From: Bradyrhizobiaceae bacterium
Lineage (GTDB): Bacteria; Pseudomonadota; Alphaproteobacteria; Rhizobiales; Hyphomicrobiaceae
Assembly: GCA_947475855.1 (NCBI GenBank)
Contig: CANJPN010000050.1
Coordinates: 1-17,636, forward strand
Length of the DNA stretch: 17,636 nt
Direction: 5' to 3'
The translations under genes were made by a program, and so were the position numbers. The notes under the pieces are model-generated. The model ran no database searches, had not been told where the DNA came from, and was given only the letters and a program-made list of their open reading frames with translations. Shown piece by piece: positions 6,992-14,889 of this stretch. Position 1 is the stretch's first letter. Each line of letters opens with the position of its first letter.

Positions 6992-7050
6992 TTCTAAGAT
7001 TGCTGGGCTCGCCTTGGCTCGCTTCGCATTCTTAGGCTCGGGTTGCACCC
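6992..7050 (+). repeat. Structured intergenic repeat, copy B
   Basis: Copy B lies between the convergent ends of the RHH gene and the helicase-primase gene. CTAAGATTG at 6994-7002 pairs with CATTCTTAG at 7027-7035 (8 of 9 pairs). Relative to copy A, the second stem pair changes from C-G to T-A, a compensatory change that supports a conserved hairpin. A second, weaker hairpin (AGGC..GGGT with ACCC..GCCT) follows at about 7034-7055. A bidirectional terminator role is possible, although T tracts are absent. Confidence 0.6.
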
Positions 7051-7088
7051 TCGCCTCGGTGTCCATGAATCCCAACTAGGCTTTCTCT

Positions 7089-9533
7089 TCAAATCGTCGG
7101 CATGATCCGACTTACCTTGAGCCATTTCATGGTCTCGGTCACGTGCCTTCGCTGATGCCGCTCTCCTCCGACCGCATCCATGAGAACCTGCTGGACCTCG
7201 TTGTGACTGAGGCCAGCCTGCTTGACCAGGACGATACCAGCGTTACGGATCGGAATTCTCCTGTTTTCCGTCATCCCTCTAAGCTTCTCACTCACTGCTT
7301 CGATTATGCCTCTCCTCCGCTCATCCGAACACTCGACCGTTCCGCACATTGGGATCGCCGATTCATCGACGAGAGCAGGCTCGGGATAGTCGAAGATGAT
7401 CGGATCGATAGAGTGTTTCAGAAGCTGATGGGTTTTCGTGTTGTGGGTTTCGAACAGACGGTATTCGGGATGGTGCCGATTGGTGCAGGGAGCCCAATAT
7501 GGCTGGTTGGCAACGTAGCACTGCTTATCTAGGCCAGATGTCGCAGGGGGATATCCCGCTTCTTCCAATAATGACACGACGAAGCCAACCGCATTCTTGT
7601 GAATCCGCCAAATCTGTTTCCAATCTCCTGCTATTGGACGGCCGTAGAAGATGACAACCCGAAACCTGTTAGGTTCTTGGGGAGACCGTGAGAACGAATT
7701 CATGATCACGAAGCTCAACCTCAGCAGGGTCGCATTGTCTCCAAAAAGCCGTATGAAGTCATCGGGAGCCAGATCTCCATTGTCGAAATCTAAGACCAAG
7801 CATGAAACAGACGTAAGATACTCTTTTCTCCTATAGCCTTCGGCTCCATCGGGAGGATTGAACTTAGCGGGAGTAAACATTAGGTGCTGCTCTTTGTCGT
7901 CTATCGGACCACGAGCAAGAGATCGGAACAATCCAATCCATTCACCTATCGATCTCTCATGGCCGTAGAACTGGTCTGGCCTCTTGTCGTATTGCGATCT
8001 ATGCAGGGTCATGAAGACTGGTTCAAGGCTGGTCCCCACCAATTCTTCATCGGATAACAGAGAGTCTATGTTGGATGGACCATTTATTACACCGTTCTCT
8101 TTTAGAGAAGGTTTTGGTAGAGAATTGGGTTCGATTAACAGATTCAGTATCCGATGGTACTCCTGCCTTTGCTTCTTTTGTGACCCGTCGAAGGGAAGAG
8201 GCTTTGGTTGAATAAGATCACCGATTTGAGCCACATCGGTGCAACCAGTTATCTTGGCGATAGCCTCCGCCGTTCTCTGGTCGGCCACAATCGCAGTGAC
8301 CATCGCATCCGACGTGGGGTCTCGGAGTGCAGATCGCATGATCGCCTGATAGGCCGTTTCATATGCCACCGAATTGTGAATGTCGTCGGGCCCCAGCCCA
8401 AGCTCGCTGAGCATTCTGATATGTTGCGGCGCAAAATTGATGGCGGCACTGAAGTAGGCTTGGCTGAAGCCTTTGTAGGTGTTGAGGCCATAGCAGTAGG
8501 TCGAGACCCAGGTAGCATTTGGTCCCAACCGCTTCAGGGAAGCCTTCTTCCGATCATTGTTGCAGAACAGAAGGAACGGCTTGCCTCCGAGTTCCTTCCT
8601 AGCCAAGTCGTCCATCTTGTCGATCAAGCATTTGCCATCCTCTGTGACAAGGCCCGCAAGGTGTTTACTGAAGTTCCGCTCGGGCACGAAGTAGCGCAAC
8701 CGAAGACGTGGCCCGACAGGCTGCACAGGTAGCAGACCCGCTACCAACTCGGACTGCTCCTCGAACTTATTACGATAGGTGCTCTCCAACCACTTGCGGA
8801 TCAGGGACCGCTCAATGTTAGCACCGAGGATTGCGGCTCCTCGGAACGGTTTGTCGTTGAGCATCGACACACAGTAGACGCGGTTCTTCTTCTCTTCCTG
8901 ACGCTCGAACACTTCGTCCGAGTTCAACTTCTCCCAGGACATCTTGTCGATAAAGGTAATGTAGTTTTCGGAGACCAAATTTTCGAAGAGCCCCCGAAAC
9001 TGGTCGTAGATTTGATCCCGAGGACCATCCAGCAACTTACGGAGTCGAGACCTATTGGTGGCTTGGAGGACATAGAGACCATCGGTTTTCCATGGCATCA
9101 CATCGACATGCTTAAGAAGAAGGCCCTTATGATGCGGTATCTCAAGTGTATGCGGATTGGCGACCTGCGGAATCTCATCGATGAAGATACTCCAATTCTT
9201 GCGATTAGCGAAAAACGGCAAGCCGAAGTAGGCATTGTGGGTTACCAGAAGAAGGTGTCCCATATCCTCTGCCGCCTCGAAATATTCAGTTAGGGCCCGC
9301 CGAACCTTTTTGGGATGTGTTTCTGTAGTAATGACATCGGCATGCACGCCCATGACATCCAATCGTTCTCTTATTTCATTGACCAGATCAACGCTTGGAG
9401 CGACATACAGAATATTTCGCTCTCTATCGGCCTTGATATGATTGCACAGGCTGAGCGTCTTTCCGCCTCCACAGGGAGCCGAAACGTAGTATACCTTTTT
9501 AGAATCTGATAACTCATAGAACTCGTCGCGCAT
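7089..9533 (-). CDS. SF2 helicase fused to an AEP-type primase
   Basis: 814 residues from ATG 9533, chosen for AGAGG 7 nt upstream; the frame is open 40 codons further. The N-terminal half is a superfamily 2 helicase: Walker A APCGGGKT at 19-26, LYVAPSVDLV at 42-51, Walker B FIDEIP at 117-122, a motif V-like STYCYGLNTYKGF at 344-356, and a motif VI-like YQAIMRSALRDP at 395-406. The C-terminal half looks like an archaeo-eukaryotic primase: LVLDFDNGD at 579-587 with the two metal-binding Asp, FSRSPQEPNRFRVVIFYGRP at 614-633 in place of the usual S-x-H motif, and SGLDKQCYVANQPYWAP at 666-682. A helical tail (741-814) is PriCT-like in position. Expected role: unwinding and priming for element replication. 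The usual order in mobile elements is primase then helicase, so this arrangement is unusual. Activity of the primase half is uncertain because the His is missing. Confidence 0.75.
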   Translation of the reverse strand: MRDEFYELSDSKKVYYVSAPCGGGKTLSLCNHIKADRERNILYVAPSVDLVNEIRERLDVMGVHADVITTETHPKKVRRALTEYFEAAEDMGHLLLVTHNAYFGLPFFANRKNWSIFIDEIPQVANPHTLEIPHHKGLLLKHVDVMPWKTDGLYVLQATNRSRLRKLLDGPRDQIYDQFRGLFENLVSENYITFIDKMSWEKLNSDEVFERQEEKKNRVYCVSMLNDKPFRGAAILGANIERSLIRKWLESTYRNKFEEQSELVAGLLPVQPVGPRLRLRYFVPERNFSKHLAGLVTEDGKCLIDKMDDLARKELGGKPFLLFCNNDRKKASLKRLGPNATWVSTYCYGLNTYKGFSQAYFSAAINFAPQHIRMLSELGLGPDDIHNSVAYETAYQAIMRSALRDPTSDAMVTAIVADQRTAEAIAKITGCTDVAQIGDLIQPKPLPFDGSQKKQRQEYHRILNLLIEPNSLPKPSLKENGVINGPSNIDSLLSDEELVGTSLEPVFMTLHRSQYDKRPDQFYGHERSIGEWIGLFRSLARGPIDDKEQHLMFTPAKFNPPDGAEGYRRKEYLTSVSCLVLDFDNGDLAPDDFIRLFGDNATLLRLSFVIMNSFSRSPQEPNRFRVVIFYGRPIAGDWKQIWRIHKNAVGFVVSLLEEAGYPPATSGLDKQCYVANQPYWAPCTNRHHPEYRLFETHNTKTHQLLKHSIDPIIFDYPEPALVDESAIPMCGTVECSDERRRGIIEAVSEKLRGMTENRRIPIRNAGIVLVKQAGLSHNEVQQVLMDAVGGERHQRRHVTETMKWLKVSRIMPTI

Positions 9534-9711
9534 AAATGACCTCTGATTATTACTTGAAGGAAGACCGACAGTTCGGACGAGCCTCTTGGCTCGGACGACT
9601 GGCCGAAGGCGGGTTGATTGTGGTTTCCCGTCTGCTTCAGATTGGTACCCCAAGATGGGCAGGAGAAAAATAGCGAATTGAGCAAGCCCTAAAGAAATAT
9701 CTCGGAGCCAA

Positions 9712-9972
9712 ATGGATTCCGAGTGCGATCAAAATGATTTCCGAATAGCTTTCTACAAACTATTATTAATGACAGAGAGAAATCAATTGGAACGCTTTGC
9801 CTCTAAGCCACGGATAGCGATTGAGGTTGGGCTCGATAGCCAATTCTGGTTCTATCATAGGATTGCGGAGGGTCGACGCGGACGCAGTCATCGCCGAAGG
9901 AGAGGCAGCGGACCAATGACGAGTCCGATGCCTTTTTCTGTTACATTCGCGGGGCAATTTGGGTATCGATGA
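9712..9972 (+). CDS. Doubtful small ORF between helicase-primase and integrase
   Basis: 86 residues from ATG 9712 with CGGAG 4 nt upstream (short spacing). The stretch LERFASKPRIAIEVGLDSQF has helix-turn-helix character and could be a small regulator or excisionase-like protein, but the end is an Arg-rich, low-complexity run (RIAEGRRGRSHRRRRGSG). The ORF overlaps the 3' end of the convergent integrase gene by 32 bp. If the frame shifts by one base near 9860, the sequence continues as IIGLRRVDADAVIAEGEAAD and stops at 9919, clear of the integrase, so a frameshifted remnant is also possible. I do not recognise the family. Confidence that it is expressed is low. Confidence 0.3.
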   Translation: MDSECDQNDFRIAFYKLLLMTERNQLERFASKPRIAIEVGLDSQFWFYHRIAEGRRGRSHRRRRGSGPMTSPMPFSVTFAGQFGYR

Positions 9973-11188
9973 TGTCAGACAAGAGTGGCGTTACTGTCGA
10001 GTCGCTGGCTTTGGCCTGCTCGATCAGTTTCATGACGTGGCTGCCCCAGATTTCAAGGGCCTCACGCATCTCGGGCAGGTAGCCATAGCGGTTGTAGATG
10101 CCTGCAACGCCACCCAGCGATCCCGTGCGTCGGTTTTGGATGCGCTCAATGACATGCGGATGGATACCTAAACGAGCCATCCCACTGGAAACCGTCCTAC
10201 GGATGTCATGTTGTCGCCACGACAGAACCCCTGATCGGCAGTCAATTACCTGCTTCCACTTCGAGTGGCCTGAGGCTGGCCTATCGCTTCCCCGCGCAGG
10301 AAAGATCAGGTCGGGATGACGACGTGGTAGCCCACCGAGGAACTCAGCCAGCAAATCGGTCAACGGCAGGACGTGGTCACGTCCCGATTTGTTGCGGGCG
10401 GCTGGCAGGGTCAATGACCGCTGGCTCAAATTTACCTCACCCCACCTCAATCCAGACACTTCGCCGAGCCGAAGCCCAGTCAGGAACAGCAGTTGCAGAA
10501 TGCGCCCATAGGGGAACCCCATCTGCTCAGCCCCAATCCAGACCCGCACAAGCTCGTCATCTGTGAGCACGCGGTCTCGACTGTTAAGCTTGGCGGGCGG
10601 CTTGATCCCATCACACGGAGACCGCTCGATGTAGCCACGCTCGACCGACCAATTGAACAGCTTCCTGACCGCCGCCAGGGCATGATTAGCTGATCCAGGG
10701 GAACCTCGTAGAACGATCCCATCCAACACAGCGTAGATGTCGTGCCGCGTGATCTCATCCAGTCGTAACTTGGACCACCGCGAAGAGAACTCCCGCAGCA
10801 GGAGTCGCTCCGTCTCGCGCCAATCCTTGTTCTTGCGTTTGGCATGGTTCGCGACAAAGCTCTCCACAATGGTCGGAAAAAGCCGCGCTTCGTAATCGAT
10901 GCGAGACCGTTGCTTCTCGGCAGCGGGATCATAACCTTGGGCCACGAGCTTCAGTGCAGCTTTGGCTAGCTGGCGGGCCTCTGCCAACCCCATGATGTCG
11001 CTGCGCCCGAGCTTCAGTCGCCGCGCCGACCTACCGATCCGATACCACACGTAATAGGTTCTCGTACCTCCTGGCGAAACACGAAGTAGCAAGCCTGGAA
11101 TACGCCGATCTCGGATGTCCATCTGACGACGGATTTTTAGACTTGTAGGAAGGTCGGTTTGGTTGGTCATATTTCGTGGTGGCGACAT
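9941..11188 (-). CDS. P4-type tyrosine integrase
   Basis: 415 residues if started at ATG 11188; ATG 11170 (MTNQTDLPTS) is equally possible and TTG 11200 less so, as none has a clear ribosome site. The N-terminus has the arm-binding/DUF4102-like fold (IPGLLLRVSPGGTRTYYVWY, then RRLKLGRSDIMGLAEARQLA). The core-binding domain is helical (about 105-200). Catalytic residues are visible: Arg in TGLRLGEVSGL (R239), His and Arg in HDIRR (327, 330), and Tyr in GIYNRYGYL (Y365). The usual box III His (LNH) appears as QNRR, so His is replaced by Arg. This family catalyses site-specific recombination, typically at tRNA 3' ends. The gene is read away from the adjacent tRNA-Met and probably mobilises the neighbouring helicase-primase module. 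Confidence 0.9.
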   Translation of the reverse strand: MSPPRNMTNQTDLPTSLKIRRQMDIRDRRIPGLLLRVSPGGTRTYYVWYRIGRSARRLKLGRSDIMGLAEARQLAKAALKLVAQGYDPAAEKQRSRIDYEARLFPTIVESFVANHAKRKNKDWRETERLLLREFSSRWSKLRLDEITRHDIYAVLDGIVLRGSPGSANHALAAVRKLFNWSVERGYIERSPCDGIKPPAKLNSRDRVLTDDELVRVWIGAEQMGFPYGRILQLLFLTGLRLGEVSGLRWGEVNLSQRSLTLPAARNKSGRDHVLPLTDLLAEFLGGLPRRHPDLIFPARGSDRPASGHSKWKQVIDCRSGVLSWRQHDIRRTVSSGMARLGIHPHVIERIQNRRTGSLGGVAGIYNRYGYLPEMREALEIWGSHVMKLIEQAKASDSTVTPLLSDIIDTQIAPRM

Positions 11189-11200
11189 GAGCGAGCCCAA

Positions 11201-11218
11201 GGTTGCACATAGGTTGCA
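11201..11218. repeat. Phased direct repeat GGTTGCA x2 upstream of the integrase
   Basis: GGTTGCA at 11201-11207 and 11212-11218, one helical turn (11 bp) apart, directly before the integrase start. Such phased short repeats are typical of integrase arm sites or of regulator binding sites at integrase promoters. The same heptamer occurs in structured repeat copy B (GGTTGCAC at 7041-7048). Confidence 0.4.
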
Positions 11219-11258
11219 GTTCCATGAGACCCACCCCCATTCCGAGGCCCTCTAACCA

Positions 11259-11289
11259 TTGCTGTCCCGTCCTCGGACGTGGACAGCAA
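11259..11289. repeat. 31-nt near-perfect palindrome between integrase and tRNA
   Basis: The outer arms TTGCTGTCC (11259-11267) and GGACAGCAA (11281-11289) are perfectly complementary; the inner arms CGTCC (11268-11272) and GGACG (11275-11279) continue the stem around a TC loop with a single bulged T at 11280. A candidate operator, recombination core or excision-factor site. Confidence 0.6.
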
Positions 11290-11313
11290 CGAGTTGCACT
11301 GAGTGTAAGCAGC

Positions 11314-11336
11314 CCTTGCTTCCGCAAGGTTTTCTT
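11314..11336 (+). terminator. Intrinsic terminator just upstream of the tRNA promoter
   Basis: CCTTGC (11314-11319) and GCAAGG (11324-11329) form a perfect 6-bp stem with a TTCC loop, followed by TTTTCTT (11330-11336). Its T tract overlaps the -35 box of the tRNA promoter. No plus-strand gene is visible upstream to be terminated, so it may be left over from the pre-insertion neighbourhood or insulate the tRNA. Confidence 0.6.
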
Positions 11337-11364
11337 GACACCCCACCCAGCCCGTCGGTATATG
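11335..11364 (+). promoter_or_regulatory. Promoter of the tRNA-Met gene
   Basis: The -35 box TTGACA at 11335-11340 is a perfect consensus match, and the -10-like TATATG at 11359-11364 follows at 18-bp spacing. The tRNA begins 12 bp after the -10 box, as expected for a short 5' leader. Confidence 0.7.
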
Positions 11365-11375
11365 CGGGCACCCAT

Positions 11376-11452
11376 GGCGGGGTAGCTCAGCTGGTTAGAG
11401 CGGCGGAATCATAATCCGTAGGTCGCCGGTTCAAGTCCGGCCCTCGCTACCA
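11376..11452 (+). tRNA. tRNA-Met (anticodon CAT), CCA encoded
   Basis: 77 nt that fold into a full cloverleaf: acceptor GGCGGGG with CCTCGCT (two G-T pairs), D stem GCTC/GAGC, anticodon stem GCGGA/TCCGT enclosing ATCATAA (anticodon CAT), a 5-nt variable loop, T stem GCCGG/CCGGC with loop TTCAAGT, then A and CCA. The overall sequence matches alphaproteobacterial elongator tRNA-Met better than initiator or the CAT-reading tRNA-Ile2. It stands next to a tyrosine integrase and is the obvious candidate for its attachment site, although the integrase lies on the 5' side. Confidence 0.93.
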
Positions 11453-11768
11453 ATTATTTCAATAAGTTGAGCCGGCTCCTTCCTCGACCGGCCGCACATC
11501 TGGGACCTCGGTCTTCGCGAAACAAGCCGCCCAGAGGCGGGTTTAAGACACTGCATTTACGGTCTGAATACCCTACTCCGGTATGGGTAGCTTCCGGGAT
11601 CGGGTTTCCGTTCAACTGTTGTTCATCCACGACCGGGCCCACTGCGACAACGAAACGACACCACGTGTTGGTGTAGACTTTGTCTGACAACCAGATTGAT
11701 TCGATTGGCGACCACGCAGGAACCACACGAGAACAACGATTAGGCACCGGAAGTTTCGAGGGGAAACT
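11453..11768. other. Intergenic region after tRNA-Met, weak terminator only
   Basis: 316 bp without a convincing gene. CCGCC (11527-11531) and GGCGG (11536-11540), followed by GTTT, form a weak terminator-like hairpin that may end the tRNA transcript. No duplicated tRNA end or other repeat was found here. The ribosome site of the next gene (GAGGGGA) is at its right end. Confidence 0.4.
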
Positions 11769-12107
11769 ATGCCGTTGGCGATCATCGCAGGACTTGCCTT
11801 CCTAGCGCTCGAAATCGCAGCGATCGCGTGGCTGTTGCACTGGCTTCTCGCCGGGACCGTGAGCTTGCTTGTCCTGTCCGGAGTGATCGTTATCGCATTA
11901 CTGGCGACCATTCTTGTATGGGCCTCGCTCGGAGTGGCCGACCACGCCGACGACGAAATGGAAAGCTTCATGGCAGCCAGTGACGGCCAAAGTTCAACTG
12001 AGTGCGATGGTGCGGTTGCCCCGACAAACCGGAAAAAGCAGAGCCGCCAGACCCCGAACGCCAAGCCCGAAGCACAATCACCTTCCCCTGCGCCTTTTTC
12101 ACTTTGA
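11769..12107 (+). CDS. Small two-TM membrane protein of unknown function
   Basis: 112 residues from ATG 11769, with GAGGGGA about 5 nt upstream. Two closely spaced hydrophobic helices fill the first 57 residues (LAIIAGLAFLALEIAAIAWL and SLLVLSGVIVIALLATILVW), leaving a hairpin topology. The remaining half is polar and low-complexity: an acidic patch (ADHADDEMESF) followed by a basic Ser/Pro/Lys-rich tail (TNRKKQSRQTPNAKPEAQSP) that is probably disordered in the cytoplasm. I do not recognise the family. It is monocistronic: the tRNA is upstream and two long palindromes lie immediately downstream. GC content is like the core genes. Confidence 0.55.
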   Translation: MPLAIIAGLAFLALEIAAIAWLLHWLLAGTVSLLVLSGVIVIALLATILVWASLGVADHADDEMESFMAASDGQSSTECDGAVAPTNRKKQSRQTPNAKPEAQSPSPAPFSL

Positions 12108-12122
12108 TCCGATCCGTGGCGG

Positions 12123-12212
12123 CTAGTGGCCCGTCGCGCCAAAATCGTATCATGGCCGCGATCGGGTTCGATTTTGGCGCGACACAAGGGCCACTAGTTC
12201 AAGGGCCACTAG
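12123..12212. repeat. Long palindrome 1, REP/MITE-like, with extra half arm
   Basis: Left arm 12123-12147 (CTAGTGGCCC, then GTCGCGCCAAAATCG) and right arm 12169-12197 pair over 25 bases, with a 4-base TTGT bulge in the complement of the right arm; the loop is 21 nt. The outer end CAAGGGCCACTAG is repeated at 12185-12197 and 12200-12212. Both ends carry CTAGTG. Confidence 0.75.
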
Positions 12213-12224
12213 ATAAATCATATG

Positions 12225-12309
12225 CTTAGTGTGCCGTTCATCGCGCCTGAATTGACTGATGGGTGCGGCAAGGATGGTGTCAATTAAGGCGCGATGAACG
12301 CCACACTAG
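12225..12309. repeat. Long palindrome 2, same repeat family
   Basis: Left arm 12225-12256 and right arm 12279-12309 are complementary apart from two mismatches and one extra base, with a loop of about 22 nt. The right arms of palindromes 1 and 2, read inward, both have CTAGTG, nine bases, then TCGCGCC, so they are diverged members of one family. Confidence 0.75.
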
Positions 12310-12527
12310 CCTGTCCTGCCCACGCGTCGGCGAACCCCTTGACGATCGCCTGTCGGTCGGTTGCTGGGAAACAGCCACGAACATCGTGTGATAACAGGCT
12401 CACCCCCGGCAACCTCGGAACAACAGATTTCCGACTGAATGCTAAATAGTCGACGAGAATTCGCATATTATACTTCGCGAAGCGTTCGGCATTTCGCCAG
12501 CCGATAAAGTCCTCCGTCTAAGTATCA

Positions 12528-13300
12528 ATGTATTCGCAGGGCGCGGCTGACAAGGCCTTGCTCCTTAGACCGTTGACCGCAAGATCAAATCAGGCTCCCA
12601 ACATGACGGTACTTCTGCAAGACTTGGCTCGTGCGACGTGCGAGCAGCCTCAGGCCGCAGACGAATCCGGCAACCACCGCGCGATCGAACTCACTGGTTC
12701 GCCGCATGCATGGGTAGCCGCGATGCAATCCGCGGCCGCGCCGGATGAGAAATCCGATGACGCCCCACCTTCTTCCACAACCGACCTTTCGGATTCGGAC
12801 GCGGGCGGATCCCATTCCGCAGTGCGAGTGCTGATGACCCGCAGCAAGCTCGCCCAGGCAATGAAGGAGGTTCCAAAATTCAAGAACATCTTGATCATCG
12901 AGGACAACCAGCGCGACAGCGATCGATTGGCTTCGACCCTCCGCACCATCTTCGGCTACGACGCCAACGTCAGGCAGTGCAGGACGCTCGGAACCGCGCT
13001 TGACGAGGTGATGAACGATCAGCCCGAGATCGTCTTCCTCGACGACCGCCTCGGGCCTATAGACAAGGCCGAAAAGAGCGTGCCATTCCTGCGCACCGCC
13101 CGTTACGTCGCCATGATTTTCGTGATCTCGAGCTTCATAGATCGCCGTCGCCGCGCCGACATCATGAAACTCGGCGTCGACGACGTCATCGACAAGGACG
13201 ACCTCGACAGCAACATCGATCTGCCAGGCGCTCATCAACGCGCAGGCCCGCAAGCGCCCCCCCGAGGCATGACCTTACGTTTCTCTGGAAGACCACAAGC

Positions 13301-13325
<25 letters not shown>
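12528..13325 (+). CDS. Receiver-domain (CheY-like) response regulator, probable frameshift near the end
   Basis: As it reads, 265 residues from ATG 12528; ATG 12603 (MTVLLQDLAR) is an alternative start and neither has a strong ribosome site. About 115 N-terminal residues are polar and probably disordered. The receiver domain runs from FKNILIIEDNQRD: acidic E125 and D126, phospho-acceptor D172 in VFLDDRLG, S201/S202 in FVISSF, and K223 in VIDKDDL. There is no output domain, so it acts by protein-protein contact or phosphotransfer. After DLDSNI (230) the frame becomes implausible and overlaps the 3' end of livF. Skipping one base near 13218 continues with ICQALINAQARKRPPEA and stops at 13272, restoring the last receiver helix and removing the overlap. 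I infer a one-base insertion or sequence error. Confidence 0.75.
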
Positions 13326-14055
<730 letters not shown>

Positions 14056-14059
<4 letters not shown>

Positions 14060-14889
14060 CGCCTATCCTCCAGCGAGCCCGGCACTTCCTCGTCGTCCAC
14101 GCCCAGATACGCTGCGATAACCTTCGGATCTACACGGATCTCGGCTGGCGTTCCCTCCGCGATCTTCGCCCCGTGATCGAGCACCACGATCCGGTCGGAC
14201 ACCTGCATCACGACGCCCATATCGTGCTCGATGAGCAGGATCGAAACCCCATGCTCAGACTTGATCGCCTGCAGTAGTGTGTTCAGCTCGGCGCTCTCGC
14301 GCGGATTGAGACCAGCCGCCGGTTCGTCGAGGCACAACAGTTCCGGCCCCGTGCACATCGCTCGCGCAATCTCGAGCCGCCGTTGATCCCCATATGAAAG
14401 CTCGCCCGCCGCCATATCCGCGCGATCGGCGAGCCGGACCTTTTCCAGCCAAGCCATGGCAAGATCGACAGCTGACGCCTGAGCCTTAGTCCAGGATGGC
14501 AGCCCCAACAACCCAATCACCGAGAACCCGGATGCCTTCATCAGCACGTTGTGCTGCGCCACCATCAGATTTTCCAGGCATGTCATTCCCGAAAACAACC
14601 GGATGTTCTGGAACGTGCGCGCAACGCCGGCTTTCGCCGTGATCCGGAAATCGGCCATCCGGTGGAGATCGAACCGCCGCCCATCCTCACGGGTAACGAC
14701 GACCGCGCCCTCGGTCGCCTTGTAGAACCCCGTGATGCAATTGAAGACGGTCGTTTTGCCCGCGCCGTTGGGACCTATCAATGCTGTGATGTCGCCGCGC
14801 CGCGCGGCAAATGAAAAGCTATCGACGGCCGTCAACCCGCCAAACCGCATCGTCAGGTTTTCGACCGAGAGGATCGGCACGGTATTCAT
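14056..14889 (-). CDS. livG: Branched-chain amino acid ABC transporter ATPase LivG
   Basis: 277 residues, slightly longer than the E. coli protein. Walker A GPNGAGKT at 39-46, signature LSYGDQRRLEIARAM near 164, Walker B LLCLDEPAAGLNP near 185, and switch His in LLIEHDMGVVMQVSDRIVVL. The signature has LSYGD in place of LSGGQ, typical of the LivG branch. The C-terminal extension after VIAAYLGVDDEE is the usual LivG tail. It pairs with LivF to form the ATPase dimer. Overlaps of 4 bp with both livM upstream and livF downstream make a tightly coupled livM-livG-livF block. Confidence 0.93.

Larger units (their letters stand above)
12108..12527. other. Intergenic region dominated by two long palindromes
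   Basis: The first half (12123-12309) is filled by two palindromic repeats and one extra half arm (listed separately). The second half (12310-12527) has no convincing gene; a minus-strand frame ending inside the second palindrome is weak. An AT-rich stretch near 12465-12478 (TATTATACTT) may hold the -10 box of the receiver-domain gene. Confidence 0.45.

Noticed and set aside
6505..7050. Possible integron attC sites after the GIY-YIG-like and RHH genes
   Set aside because: Each gene is followed by a similar folded repeat, but the RYYYAAC and GTTRRRY end motifs are missing and the adjacent integrase is of P4 type, not IntI.
11612..12187. 191-residue minus-strand ORF
   Set aside because: Antisense to the two-TM membrane protein, which has a good ribosome site and clear helices; the ORF also crosses into palindrome 1.
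12284..12466. 60-residue minus-strand ORF starting MRILVDYLAF
   Set aside because: Its last codons and stop lie inside an arm of palindrome 2, there is no clear ribosome site, and I recognise no family; it could be a gene fragment but support is too weak to list.
12585..13253. 222-residue minus-strand ORF
   Set aside because: It lies antisense to the receiver-domain gene, whose motifs are unmistakable; a GC-rich shadow frame.
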